The position numbers were made by a program, and so were the translations under genes. Shown piece by piece: positions 34,112 to 41,170 of a stretch of 64,000 nucleotides of DNA. The notes beneath the pieces are model-generated. The model was given only the letters and a program-made list of their open reading frames with translations, did not search any database and was not told the origin of the DNA. Numbering within the stretch: position 1 is the first letter of the stretch; each line of letters begins with the position of its first letter. This DNA is from Streptomyces rhizoryzae (GTDB lineage: Bacteria > Actinomycetota > Actinomycetes > Streptomycetales > Streptomycetaceae). Where the stretch lies: the NCBI RefSeq assembly GCF_023155275.1, contig NZ_JALMUV010000006.1, forward strand, positions 169,386 through 233,385, in the 5' to 3' direction.

Positions 34112-34738
34112 ATGACGAGCCCGGAACGGTCCACCTCGCCCGCACAGCAGTACGCGGATCGCAGCTACCGCTCACCGGCGGCCCTGGCCGGCGGCGCCCT
34201 CCTCATCCTGCTCGGCCTCTGGCTCGGCATCGACGCGGTGCTGCGCGGCACCCCCGCCACCAAGCTCACCGCGGTCTTCGCACTGCTCCTCGCGGTCCCG
34301 CTGATCACCGCCTTCTCGCTGCGCCCGCAGGTCCGGGCGAACGACGACCGGCTCCTGGTGCGCAACCCGTTCCGGACGATCGTCCTGCCCTGGTCCGCCG
34401 TCGAGGACCTGCGCGCGGCCTTCTCCGCCGAGGTGTTCACCCACGACGGCACCAAGTACCAGCTCTGGGCCGTCCCGGTCTCCCTCCGCCAGCGCAAGAA
34501 GGCGACCCGCCAGGCGGCCCGGGGCGCCGCGGGCCGCCCCCGCTTCGGCCTCAACGCGGACACCGGCCCGGTCCCCAAGGCGATGGCCGACCAGACCCTG
34601 GCCGAACTCCGCGACCTCAAGGACCGCGCCGCCCACCGCGACACCGCCCAGGGCGACCCGGAAGTCCGCTGGTCCTACGCCATCCTGGCCCCGGCCGCGG
34701 TGGGCGCGGTGGGCCTGGCGGTGACCCTCCTCCTCTGA
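34112..34738 (+). CDS. PH-domain membrane protein
   Basis: This 208-residue protein has two N-terminal helices (LAGGALLILLGLWLGIDAVL, FALLLAVPLITAFSL), a cytoplasmic bacterial PH-like domain (VRANDDRLLVRNPFRTIVLPWSAVEDL, EVFTHDGTKYQLWAVPV), a basic linker and a C-terminal hydrophobic helix. The family is widespread in Streptomyces with no assigned function. ATG 34112 lies 7 bases after CAGAAT, so it may be leaderless; an inverted repeat GTCCG-n5-CGGAC (34078-34092) precedes it. Confidence 0.8.
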   Translation: MTSPERSTSPAQQYADRSYRSPAALAGGALLILLGLWLGIDAVLRGTPATKLTAVFALLLAVPLITAFSLRPQVRANDDRLLVRNPFRTIVLPWSAVEDLRAAFSAEVFTHDGTKYQLWAVPVSLRQRKKATRQAARGAAGRPRFGLNADTGPVPKAMADQTLAELRDLKDRAAHRDTAQGDPEVRWSYAILAPAAVGAVGLAVTLLL

Positions 34739-34763
34739 CCCCGGGCCCCGCCCGGGATGCGAA

Positions 34764-34801
34764 CGGCCCGCCCTCTCCGGCCATCGGGAGAGGGCGGGCC
34801 G
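34764..34801. terminator. Bidirectional terminator between PH gene and paralogue A
   Basis: CGGCCCGCCCTCTCC (34764-34778) pairs with GGAGAGGGCGGGCCG (34787-34801), a 15-bp stem with an 8-base loop. The leftward paralogue gene stops 8 bases away. A related stem lies at the same position after paralogue C, so this element was duplicated with the gene. Confidence 0.85.
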
Positions 34802-34808
34802 CGTTCCC

Positions 34809-35354
34809 TCACCGCGCGGGCGGCCCCTGCGCGGCACCCTTCAGGGAAGCGCCCGGGACGCTTCCCGCAGGGCGGACCGGCGCCACGAGCCGGGCCCGTG
34901 GGCCCTCAGGGGACGCGCGCCGCCCCTGCTCCTGGCATGGCCGGCCGGGGGAGTCCTGTCCGGGCACCGGCCCGTCCCCACCCCTGTCCTCGTCACCGTC
35001 ACCGCCGATCTCGTCACCGTCTTCCTCCGGATCGCCCTCCCACCGCCGCAGCCGGTCGCCCCGGCTCGCCGAGACGCGGTGGACGTTGATCAGGTGGGTG
35101 TTCAACTCCACGGCGAGCAGGTGGAGTTCGCCGGGTGTCCAGGTCCGGTCGGTGAGGATGCGGCAGGCTTCCTCGATGAGTGCGGCGGCCGCGTCCATCT
35201 GCTCGGCCTCCACCCGGTCGGCCAGGCGCGAGACGTAGCCGGTGCCGGTGCCGCCGAGGAGGTAGCACGGCTTGCCGTCGGGGCCGGTCCAGGGGAGGAG
35301 GCGGGCGGTGTCCATGGGGTTCGTGGCATGGCCTCGCGCGGCGGCATGGGGCAT
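34809..35354 (-). CDS. Accessory-block paralogue A, unknown function
   Basis: This 181-residue protein belongs to a family with three copies in this window. The conserved part is about 80 residues: MDTARLLPWTGPDGKPCYLL, a GTGTGYVSRLADR loop, a helix (EQMDAAAALIEEACRIL) and WTPGELHLLAVELN. It continues with an acidic Asp/Glu/Gly stretch and an Arg/Pro-rich tail. ATG 35354 has a GGGAG site. The DNA is nearly identical to paralogue C, including the 3' tail and terminator. It is divergent from the GntR gene. I know no function; the helical core without catalytic motifs suggests a binding or regulatory protein. Confidence 0.75.
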   Translation of the reverse strand: MPHAAARGHATNPMDTARLLPWTGPDGKPCYLLGGTGTGYVSRLADRVEAEQMDAAAALIEEACRILTDRTWTPGELHLLAVELNTHLINVHRVSASRGDRLRRWEGDPEEDGDEIGGDGDEDRGGDGPVPGQDSPGRPCQEQGRRASPEGPRARLVAPVRPAGSVPGASLKGAAQGPPAR

Positions 35355-35484
35355 GTCGTCATCTCCCTGTTCATGGAGGGCCGGCCCCGGATCGCTCGTA
35401 CGGTCGCGCGGGGGCGGGCGGTACGTGGCTCGCCGGGTGCGCTGCCCCGGCCGAGTGAACTAGTTCAGTATCGGAGTGGCCGAA

Positions 35485-35509
35485 GCACTCGCGCTACGGA
35501 TTCGAGTGC
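35485..35509. promoter_or_regulatory. Candidate GntR operator
   Basis: GCACTCG (35485-35491) and CGAGTGC (35503-35509) form an inverted repeat with an 11-base spacer in the 206-base gap between paralogue A and the GntR gene, 51 bases before the GntR ATG. AGTGCTCTAGTGTGC just downstream repeats part of it. Confidence 0.5.
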
Positions 35510-35560
35510 TCTAGTGTGCTGAGCGTCATCGTTTCCCAACTGGCATGAGGGGCGCGGGAG

Positions 35561-36283
35561 ATGGCTGGTACGAAAACATTCACGAAGATCTCCGATCACT
35601 TCCGGGAGCGGATCCTGTCGGGCGATCTGGAGCCGGGGGCGAAACTGCCCACGAACCGGGAGATCTCGGGACAGTGGCAGGTGGCCGCCGCCACGGTGTC
35701 CCGTGCTCTCCAGGCACTCCAGGTCGAGGGGTACATCCGCACCACCCCCCGGGGTACGTACGTCGCCGACGATCCGGTGTGGACGCTGTCGGCGCGTGAC
35801 CGGCTCGCCCGGGTCCAGCGCGTCAAATCGTTCCTCGCGGACGGCGAGACGAGCCGGGTGACGGCGGCCGAGCTGGTGACACCACCCCTGTACGTCGCCG
35901 AGATCTTCGATCTGGACACGGGTGACCAGGTGGTGCGCCGGGAGTGGCTGGCGGGACGGGGCAAGACCCGTACGGTCTTCGCGGTGACGTGGTACCCGGC
36001 ACCGTTCGCCGCCCTCGTCCCGGACCTGCTGAACATCGCGCCGGGGCGCAACCACGGCCTGTCCGCGCGGGTACTGGAGGCCACGGGGCGCACCATCACG
36101 CACGCCAGGGACGACATGCACGCCCGGTCCGCCGACGCGCGCGAGGCAAGTGCTCTGGGCCTCCCCGTGGGCTCCCCGATCCTCGCGGGTGCGCACCGCT
36201 GGTCCGACGCCGACGGCGTCATCGAGTACGGCGAGTGGTGCCTGCCGCCCCGTTTCACGATCGGGTACGAATACCAGCCGTGA
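35561..36283 (+). CDS. GntR-family regulator with UTRA-like effector domain
   Basis: This 240-residue protein has a GntR winged helix at residues 5-70 (ISDHFRERILSGDLEPGAKLP, VAAATVSRALQALQVEG, TPRGTYVAD). Its C-terminal domain resembles UTRA (ELVTPPLYVAEIFDL, then SPILAGAHRWSDADG and EYGEW). ATG 35561 has a GGGAG site. It is divergent from paralogue A and is the likely local repressor of the accessory block. Ligand unknown. Confidence 0.88.
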   Translation: MAGTKTFTKISDHFRERILSGDLEPGAKLPTNREISGQWQVAAATVSRALQALQVEGYIRTTPRGTYVADDPVWTLSARDRLARVQRVKSFLADGETSRVTAAELVTPPLYVAEIFDLDTGDQVVRREWLAGRGKTRTVFAVTWYPAPFAALVPDLLNIAPGRNHGLSARVLEATGRTITHARDDMHARSADAREASALGLPVGSPILAGAHRWSDADGVIEYGEWCLPPRFTIGYEYQP

Positions 36284-36342
36284 ATCGCCGAGGGCCGGGC
36301 TCCTGCGGGTCCGGCCCTCGGCGTGTATGGCGAGACGGGCCG

Positions 36343-36654
36343 TCAGTTGAGCAGGTAACGCGGAGACCTGCCCGGGCGGGACTTCCTCGTCCCCTCGCCC
36401 GCCGGGTCGTCGTCCGCCCCGGCCGTGCTGTCCAGCAGGAGCAGACGCGCGCCCCGGCTCGCCGAGACGCGGTGGATGTTGATCAGGAGTGTGTTCAACT
36501 CGACCGCCAGCAGGTGGAGTTCACCGGGTGTACAGGTCCGGTCGGCGAGGCGCGAGACGTAGCCGGTGCCGGTGCCGGTGCCGCCCAGGAGGTAGCACGG
36601 CTTCCCGTCGGGGCCGGTCCAGGGGAGGAGGCGGGCGGTGTCCATGGGGTTCAT
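36343..36654 (-). CDS. Accessory-block paralogue B, shortened
   Basis: This 103-residue copy shares the core with paralogues A and C but lacks 23 residues between ADR and WTPGE; in A and C the missing 69 bp are flanked by direct repeats of CCGGTCGG. It also has one extra GT pair (GGTGTGTGYVS). ATG 36654 gives MNPMDTARLL; an alternative ATG at 36756 would overlap the end of the methyltransferase gene and add 34 unrelated residues. It is the last gene of the peptide/methyltransferase unit. The deleted helix may make it non-functional or functionally distinct. Confidence 0.6.
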   Translation of the reverse strand: MNPMDTARLLPWTGPDGKPCYLLGGTGTGTGYVSRLADRTCTPGELHLLAVELNTLLINIHRVSASRGARLLLLDSTAGADDDPAGEGTRKSRPGRSPRYLLN

Positions 36655-36740
36655 CGCACCGTCACCCCACCGGGTCGGCCGAATGGCGGGGGACAGATGC
36701 GACGACCTGTGAGGTGCCTCCTCAGGGTTCTCGGAATTTC

Positions 36741-37934
36741 TCATCCGTGTCCCCATTGCGGAAGCGGCCGGTCAGGGGTCTGCAACCACAGCGCATGCCG
36801 GCCATCGGGCTCTACGGTCAGACCGAACCGCTCCGGGCCGGGACGGCTCTGGCTCCGCCACCAGCGGTACGCCGCCTCGACCTCGCGCCAGAGGCGGCGG
36901 TCCCCGTGCTCCCAGACCGTGAAGCGTTCGGCCGTCTCCCCGTCCCAGTCGACGGCGGCCCAGGACGTGGCGTCGGTGGTGGCCAGCCAGAGGCGTGCGG
37001 ACACCCCGTCGACGCCGGGGCCCTCGTGCCAGGTCCACCACACATCGGGGAGCTGGAGTCCGAGGGCGAACTGCGCCGCCCAGTCGTCCCCGGCGACAGA
37101 CCAGGGAGGCAGGGCGGTGGATCTCTCGTCGGGCACGTGGTCGTCCCGCACCACGTCACGGAAGATCCGCAGGTCGGTGCGCTGGCCGCGCAGGAGCATG
37201 AACGCGGACCGGGGATGGAAGCGGCCGGCGGCGCTCCCGTCGGATGCCGCGACGAGCCGCACCAGCCCGTAGCAGAGCCATGGTGTCTCCCAGGGGAGGA
37301 GCAGCACACCGCCGGGCTTCACACGGGCCACCCAGCCGGGCGGCACGCTGCGGACGGAACAGGTCGCCAGCAGGCGGTCGAGGTCGTGGCACACGTCCAG
37401 CGCGTCCGGTTCGGCCGCGTCTCCGGTGACGACGCGGGGAGCCAGCCCGGCCGCCCGCAGGTTCGCCGTCGCGCGCTCGGCCAGCGCCGGGTCCACCTCG
37501 ACCGTGGTCACCAGGTCGGGACCCAGCCGGTGGGCCAGCAGGCCGGCGTTCCAGCCGGTCCCCGTCCCGATCTCCAGGACGCGGTGCCCGTCGCGTACGC
37601 CGAGCAGGTCCAGCATCGCGAAGACGATGCCGGGGGCGGAGGCGGAGCAGGACGGCCAGCGTTCACCGTCCCCGGGGTCGGCGCCGTCATTGAGCTGGGT
37701 CACGACGGGGGCGTCGGTGTAGGCCGCGCGCAGCCAGCCCTCCGGGTCCTTTCGGCGGTCGCACGGAACGAGGTCGTCGCCCAGCCACACCAGGTCGGGA
37801 AGGAACAGGTGGCGGGGCACGCCCTCGCAGGCCGCCGCCCACTCTGGCGCCAGGGGCTGCGGCAGCGTCTCGTTCAGCCGGCCGAGCAGGCCGCTCGCGG
37901 CGGCTCGCTCGGCGGCTCCGGTGGCCACGGTCAT
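36741..37934 (-). CDS. PIMT-like O-methyltransferase, likely RiPP modifier
   Basis: This 397-residue protein has an N-terminal half like protein L-isoaspartyl methyltransferase: VPRHLFLPDLVWLGDD, SASAPGIVFAMLDLLGV, VLEIGTGTGWNAGLLA (SAM site), TVEVDPALAERATANL and PGGVLLLPW. About 180 extra C-terminal residues (RGQRTDLRIFRD, GLQLPDVWWTWHEGPG, WREVEAAYRWW) are absent from housekeeping PIMT of about 215 residues. ATG 37934 with GGAG lies 10 bases after a 44-residue peptide gene. Such enlarged PIMT homologues methylate Asp in precursor peptides and lead to aspartimide in lanthipeptide, graspetide and imiditide pathways. No lanthionine or ATP-grasp enzyme is present here. Confidence 0.78.
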   Translation of the reverse strand: MTVATGAAERAAASGLLGRLNETLPQPLAPEWAAACEGVPRHLFLPDLVWLGDDLVPCDRRKDPEGWLRAAYTDAPVVTQLNDGADPGDGERWPSCSASAPGIVFAMLDLLGVRDGHRVLEIGTGTGWNAGLLAHRLGPDLVTTVEVDPALAERATANLRAAGLAPRVVTGDAAEPDALDVCHDLDRLLATCSVRSVPPGWVARVKPGGVLLLPWETPWLCYGLVRLVAASDGSAAGRFHPRSAFMLLRGQRTDLRIFRDVVRDDHVPDERSTALPPWSVAGDDWAAQFALGLQLPDVWWTWHEGPGVDGVSARLWLATTDATSWAAVDWDGETAERFTVWEHGDRRLWREVEAAYRWWRSQSRPGPERFGLTVEPDGRHALWLQTPDRPLPQWGHG

Positions 37935-37944
37935 CCGCCGGCTC

Positions 37945-38079
37945 CTACTTCCCCTTGCCGTGGTTCGGACCCGGGCTCGGGTCCTTGGTGTCGGACGACG
38001 GCTTGGCCGTCCCCGGGTCCTTGCCCCCGGCGTGCTTCCCGTCGCCACCGCTGCCGCCCTTGCCGGTTCCCCATGCCAT
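37945..38079 (-). CDS. Small Gly/Lys-rich peptide, candidate RiPP precursor
   Basis: This 44-residue peptide starts at ATG 38079 after CAGGAG and stops 10 bases before the methyltransferase start. It has seven Lys, four Asp, eleven or more Gly, one Trp and no Cys, with the start MAWGTGKGG and end NHGKGK. Asp13 is followed by Gly (GGDGK), the context most prone to aspartimide; Asp21 and Asp33 precede Pro and cannot form it. Tight linkage to a PIMT-like enzyme makes it a candidate substrate. The alternative is a small disordered chaperone-like protein. Confidence 0.6.
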   Translation of the reverse strand: MAWGTGKGGSGGDGKHAGGKDPGTAKPSSDTKDPSPGPNHGKGK

Positions 38080-38155
38080 TGCTGATCTCCTGTCCTCGTG
38101 TGTGTCGTCGTGCGGACGCGCACGCGCCGGCACGCCCTGCCGTGGTCGTTCTGAC

Positions 38156-38191
38156 GGTCCCGCCCTCCGCCGTACGGGGGAGGGCGGGACC
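38156..38191 (-). terminator. Hairpin after paralogue C
   Basis: GGTCCCGCCCTCC (38156-38168) pairs with GGAGGGCGGGACC (38179-38191). It lies 8 bases after the paralogue C stop, matching the element after paralogue A, and separates C from the peptide/methyltransferase genes, which therefore need their own promoter between 38080 and 38155. Confidence 0.7.
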
Positions 38192-38199
38192 GCTCTCCC

Positions 38200-38736
38200 T
38201 CACCGTGCGGGCGGGACCCGCGCGGCACCCTTCAGGGGAGCGCCCGGGACGCTCCCCGCAGGACGGACCGGCGCCGCGAGCCGGGCCCGTGGGCCCGTTG
38301 GGGCAGCGCGCTGCCGCTGCTCGCGGTTTCGCCGGTCGGGGGAGTTCTGTGCGGACGGGAGGTCCTCGTCCTCCTCGTCCGCCGGGTCGTCGTCCTCCTC
38401 GGACGCGCCTGCCGCCAGGAGCAGGCGTGCGCCCCGGCTCGCCGAGACGCGGTGGACGTTGATCAGGTGGGTGTTCAACTCGACGGCGAGCAGGTGGAGT
38501 TCGCCGGGTGTCCAGGTGCGGTCGGTGAGGATGCGGCAGGCTTCCTCGATGAGTGCGGCGGCCGCGTCCATCTGTTCGGCCTCCACCCGGTCGGCCAGGC
38601 GCGAGACGTAGCCGGTGCCGGTGCCGCCGAGGAGGTAGCACGGCTTGCCCTCGGGGCCGGCCCAGGGGAGGAGGCGGGCGGTGTCCATGGGGTTCACGGG
38701 GTCCGCAGGACGGTCGTCGGCGAGGGCGCGGGTCAT
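38200..38736 (-). CDS. Accessory-block paralogue C, unknown function
   Basis: This 178-residue protein is nearly identical to paralogue A in the core (MDTARLLPWAGPEGKPCYLL through WTPGELHLLAVELN) and similar in its acidic stretch and Arg/Pro-rich tail. ATG 38736 has a CAGGAG site and overlaps the stop of the recombinase-like gene as ATGA, so the two are coupled. The near-identity of about 520 bp with the region of A marks a recent duplication. Function unknown. Confidence 0.72.
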   Translation of the reverse strand: MTRALADDRPADPVNPMDTARLLPWAGPEGKPCYLLGGTGTGYVSRLADRVEAEQMDAAAALIEEACRILTDRTWTPGELHLLAVELNTHLINVHRVSASRGARLLLAAGASEEDDDPADEEDEDLPSAQNSPDRRNREQRQRAAPTGPRARLAAPVRPAGSVPGAPLKGAARVPPAR

Positions 38737-39215
38737 GTCGTCGACTCCTGCTGCGGCGCCGTCCGCATGACGTGCAGGAAGCCGCCGGCCTGCTCGATCT
38801 CGCGGGCGACCCGCTCGTACTCCTCCGTCGTGGTCGAGACCATCGCACGCTGTGCCGTGACCATCGCCCCGGCCGCGCCGGAGCTGACGAGCTCGACCGC
38901 CTGCCGGAACCCGGCCCGGTCCTCCGGCGGCAGCGGCCCCGCGTCGTCCACGATCACGGCCGCGATCTCCCAGCAGAACGCGTCGGCGTACTCGGCGCAC
39001 TCCGTACGTAAGCGGTCGAGCGGTACGCCGGGGAGGCGGCAGAGGTAGATCACGCAGCGGAAACGTCCGAACCGCGTGCTCCCGGGAAGGGTGGCGGCCT
39101 CCACCGGGCCGACGCCCGCCGCCGCGTCAGCGAGAGCCTGCCGCCGCCGTGCGTCGCCCTCGGACCGGCGGGCCACCGGGGGCCGCTGCCGCGGCCCGCG
39201 CTCAGTATTGACCAT
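38733..39215 (-). CDS. Serine-recombinase-fold protein without catalytic Ser
   Basis: This 160-residue protein looks like the N-terminal resolvase domain: CVIYLCRLPG at the place of YxRvS, WEIAAVIVDDAG, EDRAGFRQAVELVSSGAAGAMV, then AREIEQAGGFLHVM. The catalytic Ser of recombinases is missing and there is no DNA-binding C-terminal domain, so recombination is unlikely; it may be a scaffold or regulator. A TTA Leu codon at 39009-39011 implies bldA-dependent translation. ATG 39215 is used without a good ribosome site. Its TGA overlaps paralogue C. Confidence 0.6.
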   Translation of the reverse strand: MVNTERGPRQRPPVARRSEGDARRRQALADAAAGVGPVEAATLPGSTRFGRFRCVIYLCRLPGVPLDRLRTECAEYADAFCWEIAAVIVDDAGPLPPEDRAGFRQAVELVSSGAAGAMVTAQRAMVSTTTEEYERVAREIEQAGGFLHVMRTAPQQESTT

Positions 39216-39309
39216 GCGTCCATCGTGTCCGGTCCCTCACGGAGGGTGAAGAGATGAGGCGTAGGGTGCAGCGAGGGCGCGGGATCAGCCGTCGTACGCC
39301 GCGTAGGAC

Positions 39310-40521
39310 TTACGCGATCAGCGGCACCCCGATGAGTTCGCTGATGTTGCGCACTCGCGCCACGGACACCTTGGCCAGGCGCTTTCCGATGACACCGGGG
39401 AGCGCCTGGTGCCTGACCCACTGCGGGGCGTCGAGGGCCACCTCGATCAGGGTGTCGGCGGACCGGTCGTAGAGGCCGGCCGCGCACTGCGCGAGGGCGA
39501 CATCGAGCTTGTACCTGTTGCGCGCGACCTTCGACATGGTCCGGGGGAGCTTCTTCATCTCGGGCTCGTCGGCCAGCTTGAGGGCGCGCCCGTAGTTCTT
39601 CAATGCGACCTGGATGCCAACCGCCTCGGTCTTCGCGGCCGTTGGGCCGAAGTGGGTGCCGTAGAGCTTCTCGTCGCGGCCCAGCCGCGCCGCGGCGGCG
39701 AGCGCCTGCGACAGGTAGTCGTCCGCCGCGTGCTCGTCCTCCCGCCGCGACGCGGCGACGGCCGCCGAGATCATGAGGCGGCCATAGGCGAGGAGTTCGG
39801 GGCGGGAGGGCTTGCTGAACGATGGCTCGATCGCCAGCGCGGCCCGCTCGGCCACCGCGACCGCCCGGGGCGTCTTGGCGCTGCGCAGGTAGATCCACGA
39901 CAGCGTGGACTCCAGCAGCGCCGACACCACGGGGTCACCGGCTTCCCTGGCCAGAAGCTTGGCGGAGGTGAGTGCGCTCAGCGCCAGGTCGCGCCTCCCG
40001 AAGCCGTTCGCGCAGGAAGCGGCGACCCGATACGTGCTCGCCAGGACCAGCGCGAGCTGTTCCCGCTCAGCCCCCGTGGCGCTGCTGTAACGGACCTGCC
40101 CCTCCATGAGGATCTTCGATGCCAGACTGCTCACCCTGGCGCTGTCGCTGGCCCAGTAGGCGGCCCAGGCGAGGTCGCGTGCTTCGGCCAGCTCGCCGAG
40201 CGTGCTGGGATCGCCGACGCCGTCCCATTCCCCGAGTGCGCTGTCGTGCACCGCTTCGGACAACTGGTGCAGCGCGGCACGGTCGTCGCGGTTCATCCCC
40301 CGCCGCGGCGCCTGCTGCCCCAGGATCACCGCTACGTCGGTCTTGAGGGCGTTGGCGAGTTTCAGCAGGGAGCCGACGGACAGCTCACCCCGGTCCTGCT
40401 CCGCCTTCTGCACCAGGGCGAGTGAGACGCCCGCGGCCTCGGCGAGCCCCTGCTGCGTCAGATCGGAGCCCCGCAGATGCTTGATGCGCTTGCCTGTCGT
40501 CAGGTCTGCCCAGTTGCTCAC
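39310..40521 (-). CDS. XRE-family regulator with TPR-like domain
   Basis: This 403-residue protein has a helix-turn-helix near residues 10-60 (TGKRIKHLRGSDLTQQGLAEAAGVSLALVQKAEQDRG) followed by about 330 helical residues with TPR character (LALSALTSAKLLAREAGDP, RAVAVAERAALAI, DVALAQCAAGLYDRSADTLIEVAL). GTG 40521 has GAGG five bases upstream; another GTG at 40527 is possible. Similar Streptomyces proteins act as pathway or developmental switches, sometimes sensing peptides. It is divergent from a small gene at 40702 and may bind the CAGTG/CACTG repeats between them. Confidence 0.82.
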   Translation of the reverse strand: MSNWADLTTGKRIKHLRGSDLTQQGLAEAAGVSLALVQKAEQDRGELSVGSLLKLANALKTDVAVILGQQAPRRGMNRDDRAALHQLSEAVHDSALGEWDGVGDPSTLGELAEARDLAWAAYWASDSARVSSLASKILMEGQVRYSSATGAEREQLALVLASTYRVAASCANGFGRRDLALSALTSAKLLAREAGDPVVSALLESTLSWIYLRSAKTPRAVAVAERAALAIEPSFSKPSRPELLAYGRLMISAAVAASRREDEHAADDYLSQALAAAARLGRDEKLYGTHFGPTAAKTEAVGIQVALKNYGRALKLADEPEMKKLPRTMSKVARNRYKLDVALAQCAAGLYDRSADTLIEVALDAPQWVRHQALPGVIGKRLAKVSVARVRNISELIGVPLIA

Positions 40522-40547
40522 GATCACCTCGGTGGGTCGGCTCGGGC

Positions 40548-40669
40548 TCAGTGGCTGTATCCCGATGGTAGGGCGCGCCACTGACACTTCCAGGGCGAAC
40601 GGAACAAGCCGCCGTTGCTCGAAAACACCGATGGCCGGGCCCCTCCTGGGAGACAGTGAGTACGCACTG
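40548..40669. promoter_or_regulatory. CAGTG/CACTG inverted repeats between XRE and small gene
   Basis: TCAGTGGC (40548-40555) and GCCACTGA (40577-40584) form one inverted repeat with a 21-base spacer. CAGTG (40654-40658) and CACTG (40665-40669) form another with a 6-base spacer. The shared half-site suggests binding by one regulator, most simply the XRE protein. Confidence 0.5.
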
Positions 40670-40701
40670 AGCGTGTAGCGGAGAAGAGGAGAGAGGTACA
40701 C

Positions 40702-41067
40702 ATGACGGACCCCGAGGGCGCACGGCTTTTCCGTGAGGCGTGGATTGCCGGGGTGCGCGCGCATTATCCCGGTGAGCCGAAGCCCGGTTATGTGGCGCCC
40801 TGGGAGGACACGCCGGCCTGGGAGCGGGAGGCGGCGGGCGCGGTGTACGAACAGGTGCGTCATTTCCTCGGCGTCAGCGGGGGCCACGCCACACGGCTCA
40901 GCCGGGAGCAGAAGGGGCGGTTCGTGGCGACCTGCTGGACGGCTCAGATGTTCAAGCACTTCACGGACCCGAAGCCGGGTTACGTGGCCGACTGGGCGGA
41001 ACTGCCGCAGTGGCAGCGGGAGACGGACTCCGACATCTTCGACGCCATTGCGAAAGCGGTGAGTTGA
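40702..41067 (+). CDS. Small protein with two PKPGYV-W repeats, unknown function
   Basis: This 121-residue protein starts at ATG 40702 after GAGGAGAGAGG. It contains the same motif twice: PKPGYVAPWEDTPAWEREA then PKPGYVADWAELPQWQRET, each followed by a short helix (AVYEQV, DIFDAI) and separated by a basic linker. The repeat suggests an internal duplication and a small binding module. There is no signal peptide or membrane segment. The shared promoter region with the XRE-TPR regulator suggests that it is that regulator's target or partner. Confidence 0.65.
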   Translation: MTDPEGARLFREAWIAGVRAHYPGEPKPGYVAPWEDTPAWEREAAGAVYEQVRHFLGVSGGHATRLSREQKGRFVATCWTAQMFKHFTDPKPGYVADWAELPQWQRETDSDIFDAIAKAVS

Positions 41068-41111
41068 CGGGGCGGGTTCGCCCGCGGGGGCGCCGGATGG
41101 GTGCGAGGGGA

Positions 41112-41153
41112 AGCGGAGAGGGCCGGGCTCCCGCGAGCCCGGCCCTCTCCGCT
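41112..41153. terminator. Strong bidirectional terminator
   Basis: A 19-bp perfect stem pairs 41112-41130 with 41135-41153 around a 4-base loop. It lies between the small gene on the plus strand and phosphosugar mutase on the minus strand, and marks the right edge of the accessory block. Confidence 0.88.
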
Positions 41154-41170
41154 CTCGGTATGACGCGTCG

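Noticed and set aside
36741..38079. FxLD-lanthipeptide or ATP-grasp (graspetide) cluster.
   Set aside because: The peptide has no Cys or FxLD motif, and no lanthionine synthetase or ATP-grasp ligase lies nearby; only the PIMT-like enzyme is present.
40702..41067. RyR-like domain in the small repeat protein.
   Set aside because: Only a loose resemblance of the PW-type motif; spacing and core residues do not fit.
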